64,000 nucleotides of DNA from Thiomicrospira cyclica ALM1 (lineage in GTDB: Bacteria > Pseudomonadota > Gammaproteobacteria > Thiomicrospirales > Thiomicrospiraceae), in NCBI RefSeq assembly GCF_000214825.1, contig NC_015581.1, positions 1,612,001 to 1,676,000 on the forward strand. Reading direction: 5' to 3'. Position numbers and translations under genes: made by a program. The notes below the pieces were generated by a model. It was not told the DNA's origin and made no database searches. It was given only the letters and a program-made list of their open reading frames with translations. Positions 19,871-29,300 of this stretch are shown piece after piece (position 1 is the first letter of the stretch; each line of letters begins with the position of its first letter).

Positions 19871-20935
19871 CTATTGCGCGAATTCAGAAATTTGACGCAA
19901 TTGGTCGGCCACCTTCACCTGCTGACCAGGTCGAACACGTAAAGCGCCTTGGCTTATTACGGCTTCGCCCAATTCAGCGCCACTCACCAGCTCAACCCAA
20001 CCGGGTTCTCGCGCGCCTAGCACCACCTCTCGACGCTCTACTTCAAATAACTCTGAATCCGCTTGTGGTTTCAGCACATAAACAAAATTCTGATCAGCCA
20101 TCGGCACGACCGCCGTTTCGGGCACTCGTAATAACCTACGCGGTGTTTTATTCAAGCGCACCGTCATACCCATACCTGGCAATAAGCGATAATCGGCATT
20201 AGTAAATTTAGCACGTACCGCAAATGTCCGCGTTGCCGGATCAAGACTCGAAAAGACCGTAACCACCTCGCCCACTAAATTGTCGGTTGCCACTAAACTG
20301 CTTTCTAGCAGGACTCGCTGGCCCACAGCAACATCCAACAAAAAGCGCGCGGGTAAATTAAAATCAACCAACACGTCATCTAACTCAATTAAATCGGTAA
20401 TCACCAGGCCTGGTGACGCCATAGCGCCCTCATTCACTTGACGCACACCGAGTCGTCCCGCGAAAGGGGCACGCAACTCAAGACGCGAGAGACGCACATT
20501 CAGTAACTCGCGTTGCGCTCGTAAGGTTTGACGCATTAAGTCGGCTTCATCAACCGCCGCTTGCGACACATCACCGCGTGCCTGCAAAGTTTGTAAACGA
20601 ATCAATTGACGCTCAGCATCGACCAAGCGTACCTCAAGCTCAGCTAACTGCGCGCGCACCTCGGCTTGATCCAAGGTCACCAATAACTGCCCAGCTTCTA
20701 CCCAATCACCATCGCTAAAATGCACCGCAACCACACGCTCCGTTACGCTGGGCTGTAATTCAACATGGCGCTTGGCAATGACCTCACCCAAGCCCATGAT
20801 CGACTCGGTTACGCTGGCTTCTTCGACAACACTTTTTATGACCAACTGGTTGGCAACGCTGTTGGATGTAAAACCGAGACTCGCGAATGATAGCCCAAGG
20901 GCAACTAGCCATTGTTTACCTGACAAATTCGACAT
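19871..20935 (-). CDS. RND efflux periplasmic adaptor (membrane fusion protein)
   Basis: 354 residues, HlyD/AcrA family. An N-terminal signal segment (about residues 8-28, LVALGLSFASLGFTSNSVA) shows no lipobox cysteine, so the protein is probably held by its uncleaved helix or is free in the periplasm. It has a lipoyl-like half-motif ending VHFSDGDWVEAGQLLVTLD near 75, a short alpha-hairpin (about 85-150), the second lipoyl half LRAPFAGRLGVRQVNEGAMA near 160, then beta-barrel and membrane-proximal domains. AAGGA lies upstream of the ATG. It is first in a two-gene operon with the permease. Confidence 0.92.
   Translation of the reverse strand: MSNLSGKQWLVALGLSFASLGFTSNSVANQLVIKSVVEEASVTESIMGLGEVIAKRHVELQPSVTERVVAVHFSDGDWVEAGQLLVTLDQAEVRAQLAELEVRLVDAERQLIRLQTLQARGDVSQAAVDEADLMRQTLRAQRELLNVRLSRLELRAPFAGRLGVRQVNEGAMASPGLVITDLIELDDVLVDFNLPARFLLDVAVGQRVLLESSLVATDNLVGEVVTVFSSLDPATRTFAVRAKFTNADYRLLPGMGMTVRLNKTPRRLLRVPETAVVPMADQNFVYVLKPQADSELFEVERREVVLGAREPGWVELVSGAELGEAVISQGALRVRPGQQVKVADQLRQISEFAQ
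20401..20416. repeat. CAGGCCTG palindrome, 16-bp perfect dyad
   Basis: TCACCAGGCCTGGTGA lies inside the adaptor gene. Confidence 0.85.
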
Positions 20936-21128
20936 TTTGCAGTATCCTTGGTGTATAACTTTTGATAGTTTTTATTTTCAATTCAGTGTAGTTATATTAG
21001 CTAATTTAAAAAAGAATGTAATGTGTAGCAACGATTTCAAACCTAAAAGCACAAAACATTTTTTATGCAAATCTTATACAATAGGCTTTAAATAAATTAA
21101 TTTTGGCTGGTCTTAAAAGGAAGCTTGG

Positions 21129-22247
21129 ATGAAATACCATAATAACACGACCTACCGCCATGGTGATGAAGCCGCCACTGGTGTTCTTATCACAAATCTT
21201 GGTACACCCGATGCCCCAACCAAACAAGCATTGCGCCCTTATCTGAAGCAGTTCTTGTGGGATCCGCGCGTTGTTGAGCCACCACCCGCCCGCTGGTTAT
21301 GGTGGTTGGTTCTCAATGGCATTATCCTTAATACGCGTCCAGCCAAGTCTGCCGAAGCCTATGAGGAAGTCTGGGATTCGGAAGGCCCTGGCTCTCCTCT
21401 GCTTAATATTACAGTGAAGCAGAAAGAAGCGATTGAAAAAAAACTGGCGCCGCATTTTAAAGGCAAAGTCGTGTTTGACATTGCGATGCGCTACGGCAAC
21501 CCATCGATTGAATCAGCGTTAAAAAAATTTGAACAACTTGGGGTACAACGTTTAGTGGTGATGCCACTGTATCCGCAATATGCTGGAGCGACCTCGGCAT
21601 CAACCTTTGACGAAGTCACCGATGTACTTCGTAAATGGCGCTGGATTCCTGAGCTTCGTTTCATTAATCACTATCACCGTAACCCGGGATATATTAAAGC
21701 CTTGGCCAACTCAGTTCGCGAGCATCAAGCGGAGCACGGTGTGCCCGATTTATTGGTAATGTCTTATCACGGTGTACCAAAACGCTACTTAACCAATGGC
21801 GACCCTTACCATTGTGAATGTCAAGTCACATCACGCTTGCTGGCTAAAGAGCTCGGCCTTGAACCGCACCAATATAAGGTGACCTTTCAGTCGCTGTTTG
21901 GTAGAGAAGAATGGTTGAAGCCTTACACGGATGAAACCATGATGTCGTTACCAGGCCTGGGCTATAAGCACGTTCAGGTTATGTGTCCTGGCTTTTCGGC
22001 GGACTGCTTAGAAACCATTGAAGAAATTGACGGTGAAAACCGCGAATACTTCGAAGAAGCCGGTGGCGAAAAGTTCAGCTACATTAAGGCCCTTAACTAT
22101 CGTGAAGATCACACCGATGCCCTAACCGATGTGCTATTACAACACACCCAGGGCTGGTACGAGCGTGATGGCTTTGATAGTGAAGCCGATGCCGCAGAAC
22201 GCGCGATTGTCAAAGAACGCGCCCGTGCACTTGGCTGCCCCATGTAA
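21129..22247 (+). CDS. hemH: Ferrochelatase
   Basis: Inserts ferrous iron into protoporphyrin IX, the last step of protoheme synthesis. 372 residues. The N-terminus GVLITNLGTPDAPT, then YEEVWDSEGPGSPLLN, the active-site His in VMSYHGVPKRYLTNGDPYHC near 215-235, and VMCPGFSADCLETIEEI near 280 are all family hallmarks. The ATG follows AAAAGGAAGC. A strong hairpin terminator separates it from convergent priA. It is divergent from the RND adaptor gene, with a 193-bp AT-rich gap. A CAGGCCTG element sits at 21952. Confidence 0.97.
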   Translation: MKYHNNTTYRHGDEAATGVLITNLGTPDAPTKQALRPYLKQFLWDPRVVEPPPARWLWWLVLNGIILNTRPAKSAEAYEEVWDSEGPGSPLLNITVKQKEAIEKKLAPHFKGKVVFDIAMRYGNPSIESALKKFEQLGVQRLVVMPLYPQYAGATSASTFDEVTDVLRKWRWIPELRFINHYHRNPGYIKALANSVREHQAEHGVPDLLVMSYHGVPKRYLTNGDPYHCECQVTSRLLAKELGLEPHQYKVTFQSLFGREEWLKPYTDETMMSLPGLGYKHVQVMCPGFSADCLETIEEIDGENREYFEEAGGEKFSYIKALNYREDHTDALTDVLLQHTQGWYERDGFDSEADAAERAIVKERARALGCPM

Positions 22248-22268
22248 TCTCATCCCGCAAACCCAACT

Positions 22269-22292
22269 AAGGCGCCACCAGGCGCCTTTTTT
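22269..22292 (+). terminator. Rho-independent terminator after hemH
   Basis: AAGGCGCC (22269-22276) pairs with GGCGCCTT (22281-22288) around ACCA, followed by a T run that runs into the priA stop codon. Confidence 0.9.
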
Positions 22293-24525
22293 AACTGGTT
22301 TCTTGCGGATCGACATCAATGCTCCAACGAATCCGGTTCGCCAACGGATGGGCATAAACGTCTGCCGCAACTGCTTGCCACCAGGCCTGCAGACTGCCTC
22401 GGGTTTCTGCTTGCAATAACAATTGATAACGCCAGCGGTTTTGCCGTTTCGCCATCGGCGCAGTCACCGGGCCCCACACCTCGCAGGGCTGGCTAACCGG
22501 CACAGCCAATAATAAGTCTTTAATCGCCTCTAAAAACGCGACCGCTTGGTTGGAATCGACCGCCTCTACTCGCACCAACAACTGAAACCCAAACGGCGGC
22601 AGGTTCGCTAATTGTCGATCGCGCAAGGTATCCGCGGCAAAACCGGCATAACCTTCGCGCAATAATTGTTGATAGGTCGGATGTTCGGGTTGGTGGGTTT
22701 GAATCAAGACTCGTCCAGGTTGACTGGCTCGCCCCGCGCGACCGGCCACCTGAACCAACAGTTGCGCCATGCGCTCGGCACCACGAAAATCGACACTAAA
22801 CAAGCCCTGATCTAAATCGAGCATCACCACCAAGGTCAGCTTAGGAAAATGATGACCTTTAGCCAACATTTGAGTGCCAATCAAAATGTCGGCAGCGCCA
22901 TCCCGCGCCTGCCCCACTTTTTCCGCCAAACTGCCTTTTAACCGCGTGGTATCTCGGTCAATCCGCAAAATGCTATGAGTTGGAAATTGCTGGGTTAAAA
23001 ACTGCTCTAAACGCTCGGTTCCCTGCCCCAAAGCCACAAATTGGGTGGCGCCACAAGCTGGACAAGCCTTAGGTTTTGGCTGTTGAAACCCGCAATGGTG
23101 GCACTTTAAGCTATCGCTAGCCTGATGATAGGTTAAATTGGCATCACAGTGCGAACAACTCCCCTGCCAACCACAGCTATGGCATAGCAACACGGGCGCA
23201 AAACCACGACGGTTTAAAAACACCAACACCTGCCCACCGGCGGCTAAGGCTTCGCGCATCTGGTGCAAGGCTTTGTTCGACAAGCCTTCTTGCAAACGAT
23301 CACCACGCACATCTAACAAACGCAACTGCGGTGGTTGCGCATTGGCCGCTCGCTGACTCAGGCGCAAATAGCCAAAGCGCCCCGATTGCGCATTATGCAA
23401 ACTTTCCATGCTGGGCGTTGCTGAGCCCAGCACCACCGGAATTTGCAACATCTGCGCGCGCCGAATGAGTAAATCCCGTGCGTAATAACGAAAACCATCT
23501 TGTTGTTTAAAGGACAGATCATGTTCTTCATCCAAAATGCACAAGCCCAAATTAGCAAAAGGCGTAAACAAAGCCGAGCGCGTACCCAGCATCACCTGAG
23601 CCTCACCGCGACGCATCACCTGCCAGGCACAGTGACGCTCTTGATCATTAAGGCCCGAGTGCAAAGCCACCACCGGTTGTTGCAAATAGGCCTCAAAGCG
23701 GGCCGCTGTTTGCGGGGTTAAACCGATTTCCGGCACCAACACCAAAACTTGTTTACCCTGCGCCAACACCTGTTCAATTAAAGCCAAATACACCTCGGTT
23801 TTACCGCTACCAGTAACACCGTCAAGCAAAAAACAACGAAAACCCTTCGAAGCCTGCACCTGCGCTACCGCCGCAGCCTGTTCTTCATTTAAAGAGTGGC
23901 GCACCGATGCCGGCAGAGTTTTTTGCGCCAAACAGGCACCTTCACTGACCACTAACCAGCCCTGCTCAACCCATCGCTTCACTAAAGGTTGCCATTGACT
24001 AAATGCCGCATTCAGTTGACTGGATGACCAGGCCTGGTCATCGCAAAAGGCCTGCCACAGAGCTCGTTGTTTGTGCGCCCGCGCACTGAGTTGATCGACA
24101 CTGACCGTCTGGCCTAATACCGAGCGCTGCCAGGTCACCACCCCTGGTAAGGATAAGGGTTTGCCCACCCGCAAGCGTTTCGGCAAAGCCGCCATCACCA
24201 CCTCACCTAAGGGTTCATGATAATAGCTGGCCGCCCAGTGCAAAAAGGCCAAATCCTGTGCGTTGAATAGTGGCTCGTCATCAAGCTTGTGCAACAAGGG
24301 TTTCAGCTTACTTGCATCGACACCATCGTCTTGATTAACCCCTACCACCACCGCGATTTTGGTCTGATTACGAAAAGGCACCGCAACGCGCCAACCAAGC
24401 CAACCCTGCGACCAGGCCTGGAGGTCGACAGTGGCTTGATTAGCAACATCGTCGGGCAACAGATAGCTTAACGGCTGCCAAAATGGGCCGGGAAGTGCGA
24501 CTTGAACACGGAGCGAGGGCGTCAT
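22291..24525 (-). CDS. priA: Primosomal protein N' (replication restart helicase PriA)
   Basis: 3'-5' helicase that reloads the replisome at stalled forks. 744 residues (E. coli 732). The N-terminal 3'BD domain (about 1-110) is followed by Walker [19 protein letters not shown] near 240, the DEEHD box (LGLCILDEEHDLSFKQQDG) near 335, and a zinc-binding insert with eight cysteines in CHSCGWQGSCSHCDANL and LKCHHCGF...KACPACGA (about 455-505). Helicase motifs ILIGTQMLAKGHHFP and LLVQVAGRAGRASQPG follow. Its stop overlaps the hemH terminator T run. Two CAGGCCTG elements near the 5' end and one near the 3' end. Confidence 0.97.
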   Translation of the reverse strand: MTPSLRVQVALPGPFWQPLSYLLPDDVANQATVDLQAWSQGWLGWRVAVPFRNQTKIAVVVGVNQDDGVDASKLKPLLHKLDDEPLFNAQDLAFLHWAASYYHEPLGEVVMAALPKRLRVGKPLSLPGVVTWQRSVLGQTVSVDQLSARAHKQRALWQAFCDDQAWSSSQLNAAFSQWQPLVKRWVEQGWLVVSEGACLAQKTLPASVRHSLNEEQAAAVAQVQASKGFRCFLLDGVTGSGKTEVYLALIEQVLAQGKQVLVLVPEIGLTPQTAARFEAYLQQPVVALHSGLNDQERHCAWQVMRRGEAQVMLGTRSALFTPFANLGLCILDEEHDLSFKQQDGFRYYARDLLIRRAQMLQIPVVLGSATPSMESLHNAQSGRFGYLRLSQRAANAQPPQLRLLDVRGDRLQEGLSNKALHQMREALAAGGQVLVFLNRRGFAPVLLCHSCGWQGSCSHCDANLTYHQASDSLKCHHCGFQQPKPKACPACGATQFVALGQGTERLEQFLTQQFPTHSILRIDRDTTRLKGSLAEKVGQARDGAADILIGTQMLAKGHHFPKLTLVVMLDLDQGLFSVDFRGAERMAQLLVQVAGRAGRASQPGRVLIQTHQPEHPTYQQLLREGYAGFAADTLRDRQLANLPPFGFQLLVRVEAVDSNQAVAFLEAIKDLLLAVPVSQPCEVWGPVTAPMAKRQNRWRYQLLLQAETRGSLQAWWQAVAADVYAHPLANRIRWSIDVDPQETS
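24023..24042. repeat. CAGGCCTG palindrome, 20-bp perfect dyad
   Basis: The longest symmetric extension seen: GATGACCAGGCCTGGTCATC, inside priA. Ten complementary bases per arm within coding sequence are hard to explain by codon choice alone. Confidence 0.85.
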
Positions 24526-24573
24526 AATAATAAGAAGATTCTTTGAGCAAAAACTTTAACTAAGTTTAGCACA

Positions 24574-24598
24574 GAGAAAAGCCTGCATGAGCAGGCTT
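24574..24598 (-). terminator. Rho-independent terminator of the tpsA-tpsB operon
   Basis: AAGCCTGC (24579-24586) pairs with GCAGGCTT (24591-24598) around ATGA. Read on the minus strand it is followed by TTTTCTC. It lies 22 bp after the tpsB stop. Confidence 0.8.
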
Positions 24599-24620
24599 GA
24601 TTAAGGGGTAAAAAACAGCA

Positions 24621-26333
24621 TTAAAACCAAACCATCGCTTGTAACCAAAAACGCCCATTGTCATTTTTAGCTTCCGAATCTAAGCCACTGCTACGTCGCT
24701 GAAAGGGGTTATCATTGATCTTGTGGGCATAAGTAGCTCTGACACTATAAGCATTCGGCTTGGACCAGGACATACCTAGCCCAGCACCTGTTAATTCATT
24801 GCGATTGGGCAAAGTATCAAACGGGCTGGTAGTTTCCTTATTGCGCAAAACCACCCCATGGTCAACAAACACTTGCAACTGCCAATCACCACCCAAGCCC
24901 TGGGGACCAGAAAAATCATAACGCGCCTCGGCGGTTAATTTATAACCCGAATCTCCTGCTGCCTCGCCACTGGGGTATGCTCGCACACCACTAATACCGC
25001 CAATACTAAATTTTTCACTCGAATCAAGGTTTCGAGAAGGCATTTGCTGCGTTTCTGCCGATACAAACACATTCCACTGCGAACTAATGTTCTGCAACCG
25101 CGAAATATTCGCCATGACATAGCCAAACGTTTCTGTCTTATTAGCATTTAAGCTGTTTTTAACATCACCATACTGAACCGTCATTTGATACTGAGTAAAG
25201 CCGCCACGCGCTTTAGTATTCGTGTGGTTTCCTTGTAAACGTAAATGTGCGCGGTTGAAATCGCGCTTACCAGTAATATTTTCAACCGTATCATCTTCAA
25301 GCTTTTTATACTCTAAACCGGCAATAGCATTAACATTCGCCGTACGTGATCGAATGATTGGGTAACGCAAATCTGCGCCATAGGTTGTCGCCTGACCTGT
25401 CAAATCTTGGTTTGCAAAATCCTCACCTAATTTGTAATTTAAATGACTCACGTAGGGATTTATCGTTAAACCGCTATAACCTAGCGGAGCTTGATAGCCC
25501 AATCGCCCATAAGTTAGGCCAGAAGTAATTGATACCATGGCATTGAACTGATCGCCCATACCGCTGAGATTATTGACATTAGCCATCAAGTTGATGCGAT
25601 TGGTACCGGTATAAAAGTTGCCATAATTATCAACCCAAGCCAAGCCCGTATAGCGATCCGTGTCATTAAAAATAACATTGACTCGGGTGGTGCCCGGCTC
25701 GCTACCCGCCTGCAAATCTGAACGGGCACTGATACCCGCCAAGTCATTAAACAGCAATAAGCCGCGCTCCATTTGATTCGCTTGAATAATCCCCGACGTA
25801 TCCGCTTTAAGCGCGTTATTTAACGTATTAACGATGCGACGGTCGGTTAAATTGACCGTTTTATTATCCAGTAAATGCTGCCAGTCCCCGCCCCCTTCAA
25901 TACGACCCGGTTGAATAGTTATTAACAACACGCCATCACTGATATCCTGCTCAGGTAAATACGCAAAAGCCAAAAAGTAGCCTTTATTTTTAACATACTC
26001 AGTGACGCGGTCGGCTAAAAACATTAGCCCATTAAAGCCAAGATTACGGCCGATGGCATCGGCTAAAAGACTCTGTAACTCAGCCTCCGATACCAAACCT
26101 TCGTGACCCTGAAAAACCAAACCAACCAAGGTAATGGTTTCTCCGGTATCAGGCAAAGGTGGAGGTAGTTCACTGCCAAAACGAATCGGTGGCGCAATAT
26201 CTAAACGCTGCGACTCAATATCACGTAACAATGACCCGGCATCCGGTGGCGTTTGCGCATACACCAGGCTTGGTAGCGCCAATACACCACCACTGATAAC
26301 CAGCGCTATGGCCGTTTTAATCGATTTATTCAT
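24621..26333 (-). CDS. Two-partner secretion outer-membrane transporter (TpsB, ShlB/FhaC/HecB family)
   Basis: Outer-membrane beta-barrel that exports its TpsA partner. 570 residues. A signal peptide with cleavage near SLVYAQT (about residue 27) is followed by a proline-rich linker with FGSELPPPLPDTG, a POTRA_2 domain (about 65-150, containing LVGLVFQGHEGLVSEAELQSLL), a second POTRA/ShlB start (about 150-220, with IQPGRIEGG and DRRIVNTLNNAL), and the 16-strand barrel to the C-terminal Trp-Phe. ATG 26331-26333 is chosen over the GTG one codon earlier: AAGGA lies seven bases upstream. It begins ~24 bp after the tpsA stop, so it is co-transcribed and surely serves the giant exoprotein. Confidence 0.95.
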   Translation of the reverse strand: MNKSIKTAIALVISGGVLALPSLVYAQTPPDAGSLLRDIESQRLDIAPPIRFGSELPPPLPDTGETITLVGLVFQGHEGLVSEAELQSLLADAIGRNLGFNGLMFLADRVTEYVKNKGYFLAFAYLPEQDISDGVLLITIQPGRIEGGGDWQHLLDNKTVNLTDRRIVNTLNNALKADTSGIIQANQMERGLLLFNDLAGISARSDLQAGSEPGTTRVNVIFNDTDRYTGLAWVDNYGNFYTGTNRINLMANVNNLSGMGDQFNAMVSITSGLTYGRLGYQAPLGYSGLTINPYVSHLNYKLGEDFANQDLTGQATTYGADLRYPIIRSRTANVNAIAGLEYKKLEDDTVENITGKRDFNRAHLRLQGNHTNTKARGGFTQYQMTVQYGDVKNSLNANKTETFGYVMANISRLQNISSQWNVFVSAETQQMPSRNLDSSEKFSIGGISGVRAYPSGEAAGDSGYKLTAEARYDFSGPQGLGGDWQLQVFVDHGVVLRNKETTSPFDTLPNRNELTGAGLGMSWSKPNAYSVRATYAHKINDNPFQRRSSGLDSEAKNDNGRFWLQAMVWF

Positions 26334-26357
26334 CACTAAATCCTTTACCTAATCCTG

Positions 26358-29300
26358 TTAAATGACTGATGCTAAACGCGGTTGTTGAATGACCACCGAT
26401 GTTAACCGATCTACGGTAACACCCATACGTTTGGCGGCGGCGACACCTAATAAAATTATTTCATCTTCAGCACGATCTAGGTCGATACTAGCGTCTACTA
26501 AATCGATAATTAGAGTGCCATCTTCCGCGACCGAAACAGCAAGATTAACCGACGGACCGTAAGCTAAACGATGCGATACATCCGTGCGACTACTAATCAC
26601 CAGGCCTGCTAAGGACGGTGGTGCGGAAGGCGCAACATCCTCTTTCGTTGACGATAATTCATTACCGCGATCCTCTAACCCAACAACTTGGCGAGTTGAT
26701 AGTTCCTGGCCTTCGGCAACAAAGACCGTTAGCCCCGCATTACGCTGCGTTGGCTCGGGTGCTAGGTCTGGTTGAGTTAACCGCAAGCCAATTGGCGTGA
26801 CTGTTACCGTCATAACAATTGGATCACCACCTACGCGTGATGGTGCGGCAGGCACTATGACCAACGGTGCGGCAGGGGTTGTAACCAACGGTGCGGCAGG
26901 GGTAGTGATCAACTGCTCGTCGAGTTGAGTCGGCAAACTGGGCATAGCTCTAGCTTCACTATCCTCATCTGCCACAGTGCCAATTGACCCTGATGTAATA
27001 CTCGAAAAGGTCGAAGCACTGGTCGGGGCAATATAGTTACCGATATCTGTGCCAGTAATACCCGTCACACCGATCTGAATAAATTTATTTAGTCCAACAT
27101 TGGCATCTAGGAAACTGGCAGTAAAGGTTGCTTCGACTTCATCATTACCAAAAGTGTTTAAGGTCAGCGTAACAATATCATTCGCATCGGTTGTGCCATC
27201 AAAAACACGACTTTGTGCCGCAATAGCTTTAGCTGATAAGGTGAACGGTGTGATACCGGCAGACAAACCGCTCACAGGTGCCAATGTGTAATTACCCGCA
27301 TCTTCACCCCTCAATTCAACACCTGTCGCAGTCACCTCGTGATTACCGACATTTTTAGAGTCAAAAGTTCCTGTTGCACCATCGAGTCTTTGAATAATAA
27401 AAACTTCATCATCTCCAATTACCCCGCTGCCCAAGGAAGCCACTGAGGAGCTAATTTGAGCAACATCGGTGCCATCATAAACTTTGTTTAAAGCGACCAA
27501 ACCTACGACTGATAACTCTTTTTGAGCAACGGTGTAATCACCACCGCTGAAGCTGCCAATGCTGTAGTTGGCCGCATCATCACCGAGCAATGCCGCGATG
27601 CTTTGGATACCTTCATAGGTGCCCGCATTAAGGTTGCCACTGGTGCTGGTGTTGCCTGCGGTGTTAATGGTTATGGTGGGCGTAGCCAATACATCGCCAC
27701 TGACCAGGTTACTGAAGCTCACGACACCATCAACCAAGCTTTCACCATAAGTAGTAGTGCTAGTCGTAATCGCACCATTCAGGTTACGCTTATCAACGGT
27801 GTAATCACCACCGCTGAAGCTGCCAATGCTGTAGTTGGCGGCATCGGTGCCGCTTAGTGCGGTCACACTCTGAATGCCGGTGTACTCACCTGCACGCAGG
27901 TTACCGCTGGTACTGGTCTTGCCTTGGGTGTCGAACGACACTGTGGGCAACTCAAGTACATCATTAGCAATCAGATTGTCGAAGCTGACTGCGCCCTCCA
28001 CCAGATCAAAACCATACACGTTACTGCTGGCTGCAATCTCACCCGTCAGCACCAACTGATTGACCACGTAGTTGCTGCTATCCGTGGTGAACGCTGCGAG
28101 TGTGTAGTTGCCAGCGTCTGTGCCGGTCAGGCTATCCGCCGCTACACTCTGTGTGTAGCTACCCGCGTTCAGGTTGTTACTGCTACTGAGTTGTTGATCG
28201 TCAATGAGCGCTGTCACGCTGATCACATCCGCGCCGACCACGTTGTTGAAGCTCACAGCACCCGTTGCAGCCGCCGTGCTGTAGGTGGTGGTGACACCCG
28301 CGATCGCCGTACCACTTAGGGCCAGCTTATCAACGGTGTAATCACCACCGCTGAAGCTGCCAATGCTGTAGTTGGCCGCATCATCACCGAGCAATCCCAC
28401 GATACTTTGGATGCCCTCATAGGTGCCCGCATTAAGGTTGCCACTGGTGCTGGTGTTGCCTGCGGTGTTAATGGTTATGGTGGGCGTAGCCAATACATCG
28501 CCACTGACCAGGTTACTGAAGCTCACGACACCATCAACCAAGCTTTCACCATAAGTGGTAGTGCTAGTCGCAATCGCACCATTCAGGTCAAGCTTATCAA
28601 CGGTGTAATCACCACCGGTGAAGCTGCCAATGCTGTAGTTGGCCGCATCATCACCGAGCAATGCCGCGATGCTTTGGATACCTTCATAGGTACCCGCATT
28701 GAGGTTGCCACTAGTGCTGGTGTTGCCTGCGGTGTTGATGGTTATGGTGGGCGTAGCCAATTCATCGCCGCTCACAAGGTTACTGAAGCTCACGACACCA
28801 TCAACCAAGCTTTCACCATAAGTGGTAGTGCTAGTCGCAATCACACCATTCAGGTTACGCTTGCTAACCACGTAATTTTCGGTGTCGGTCGTGAAAGCAG
28901 ACAAACTGTAGTTAGCAGCATCTGCACCGGTCTGACTGTTCGCCGCCACGCTTTGTGTGTAGCTACCCGCCCTCAGATTGCCACTGTTGCTCAACTTCTG
29001 GTTATCAATAAACGCGTTGGCGATTACTGCATCACCCGACAGCAGATTAGCAAAACTCACTGCACCGGCATTTGCCGAGGTACCGTAAGTTGTTGTGACA
29101 TCAGCAACAACCGTCTCAAGTGACAGTTTTATTACAGTCAGCTCACCAACACTGCCTGCATTGTCTGTAAAGGCGTAGCCCAAACCAGTCGCTAGCCCAC
29201 TTGCATAAGCGACATCGTAATCTCCAACAATACGCTTACCTGCGCTAGAAGTAGTCTCGGGTGTTAAGGATTCAACAGTCCAAATTGCCTCGCCCGTGAC

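Noticed and set aside
16686-20935. RND pump as a complete tripartite operon
   Set aside because: No outer-membrane factor gene is adjacent; the upstream gene is divergent hemH and the downstream gene is convergent rlmD.
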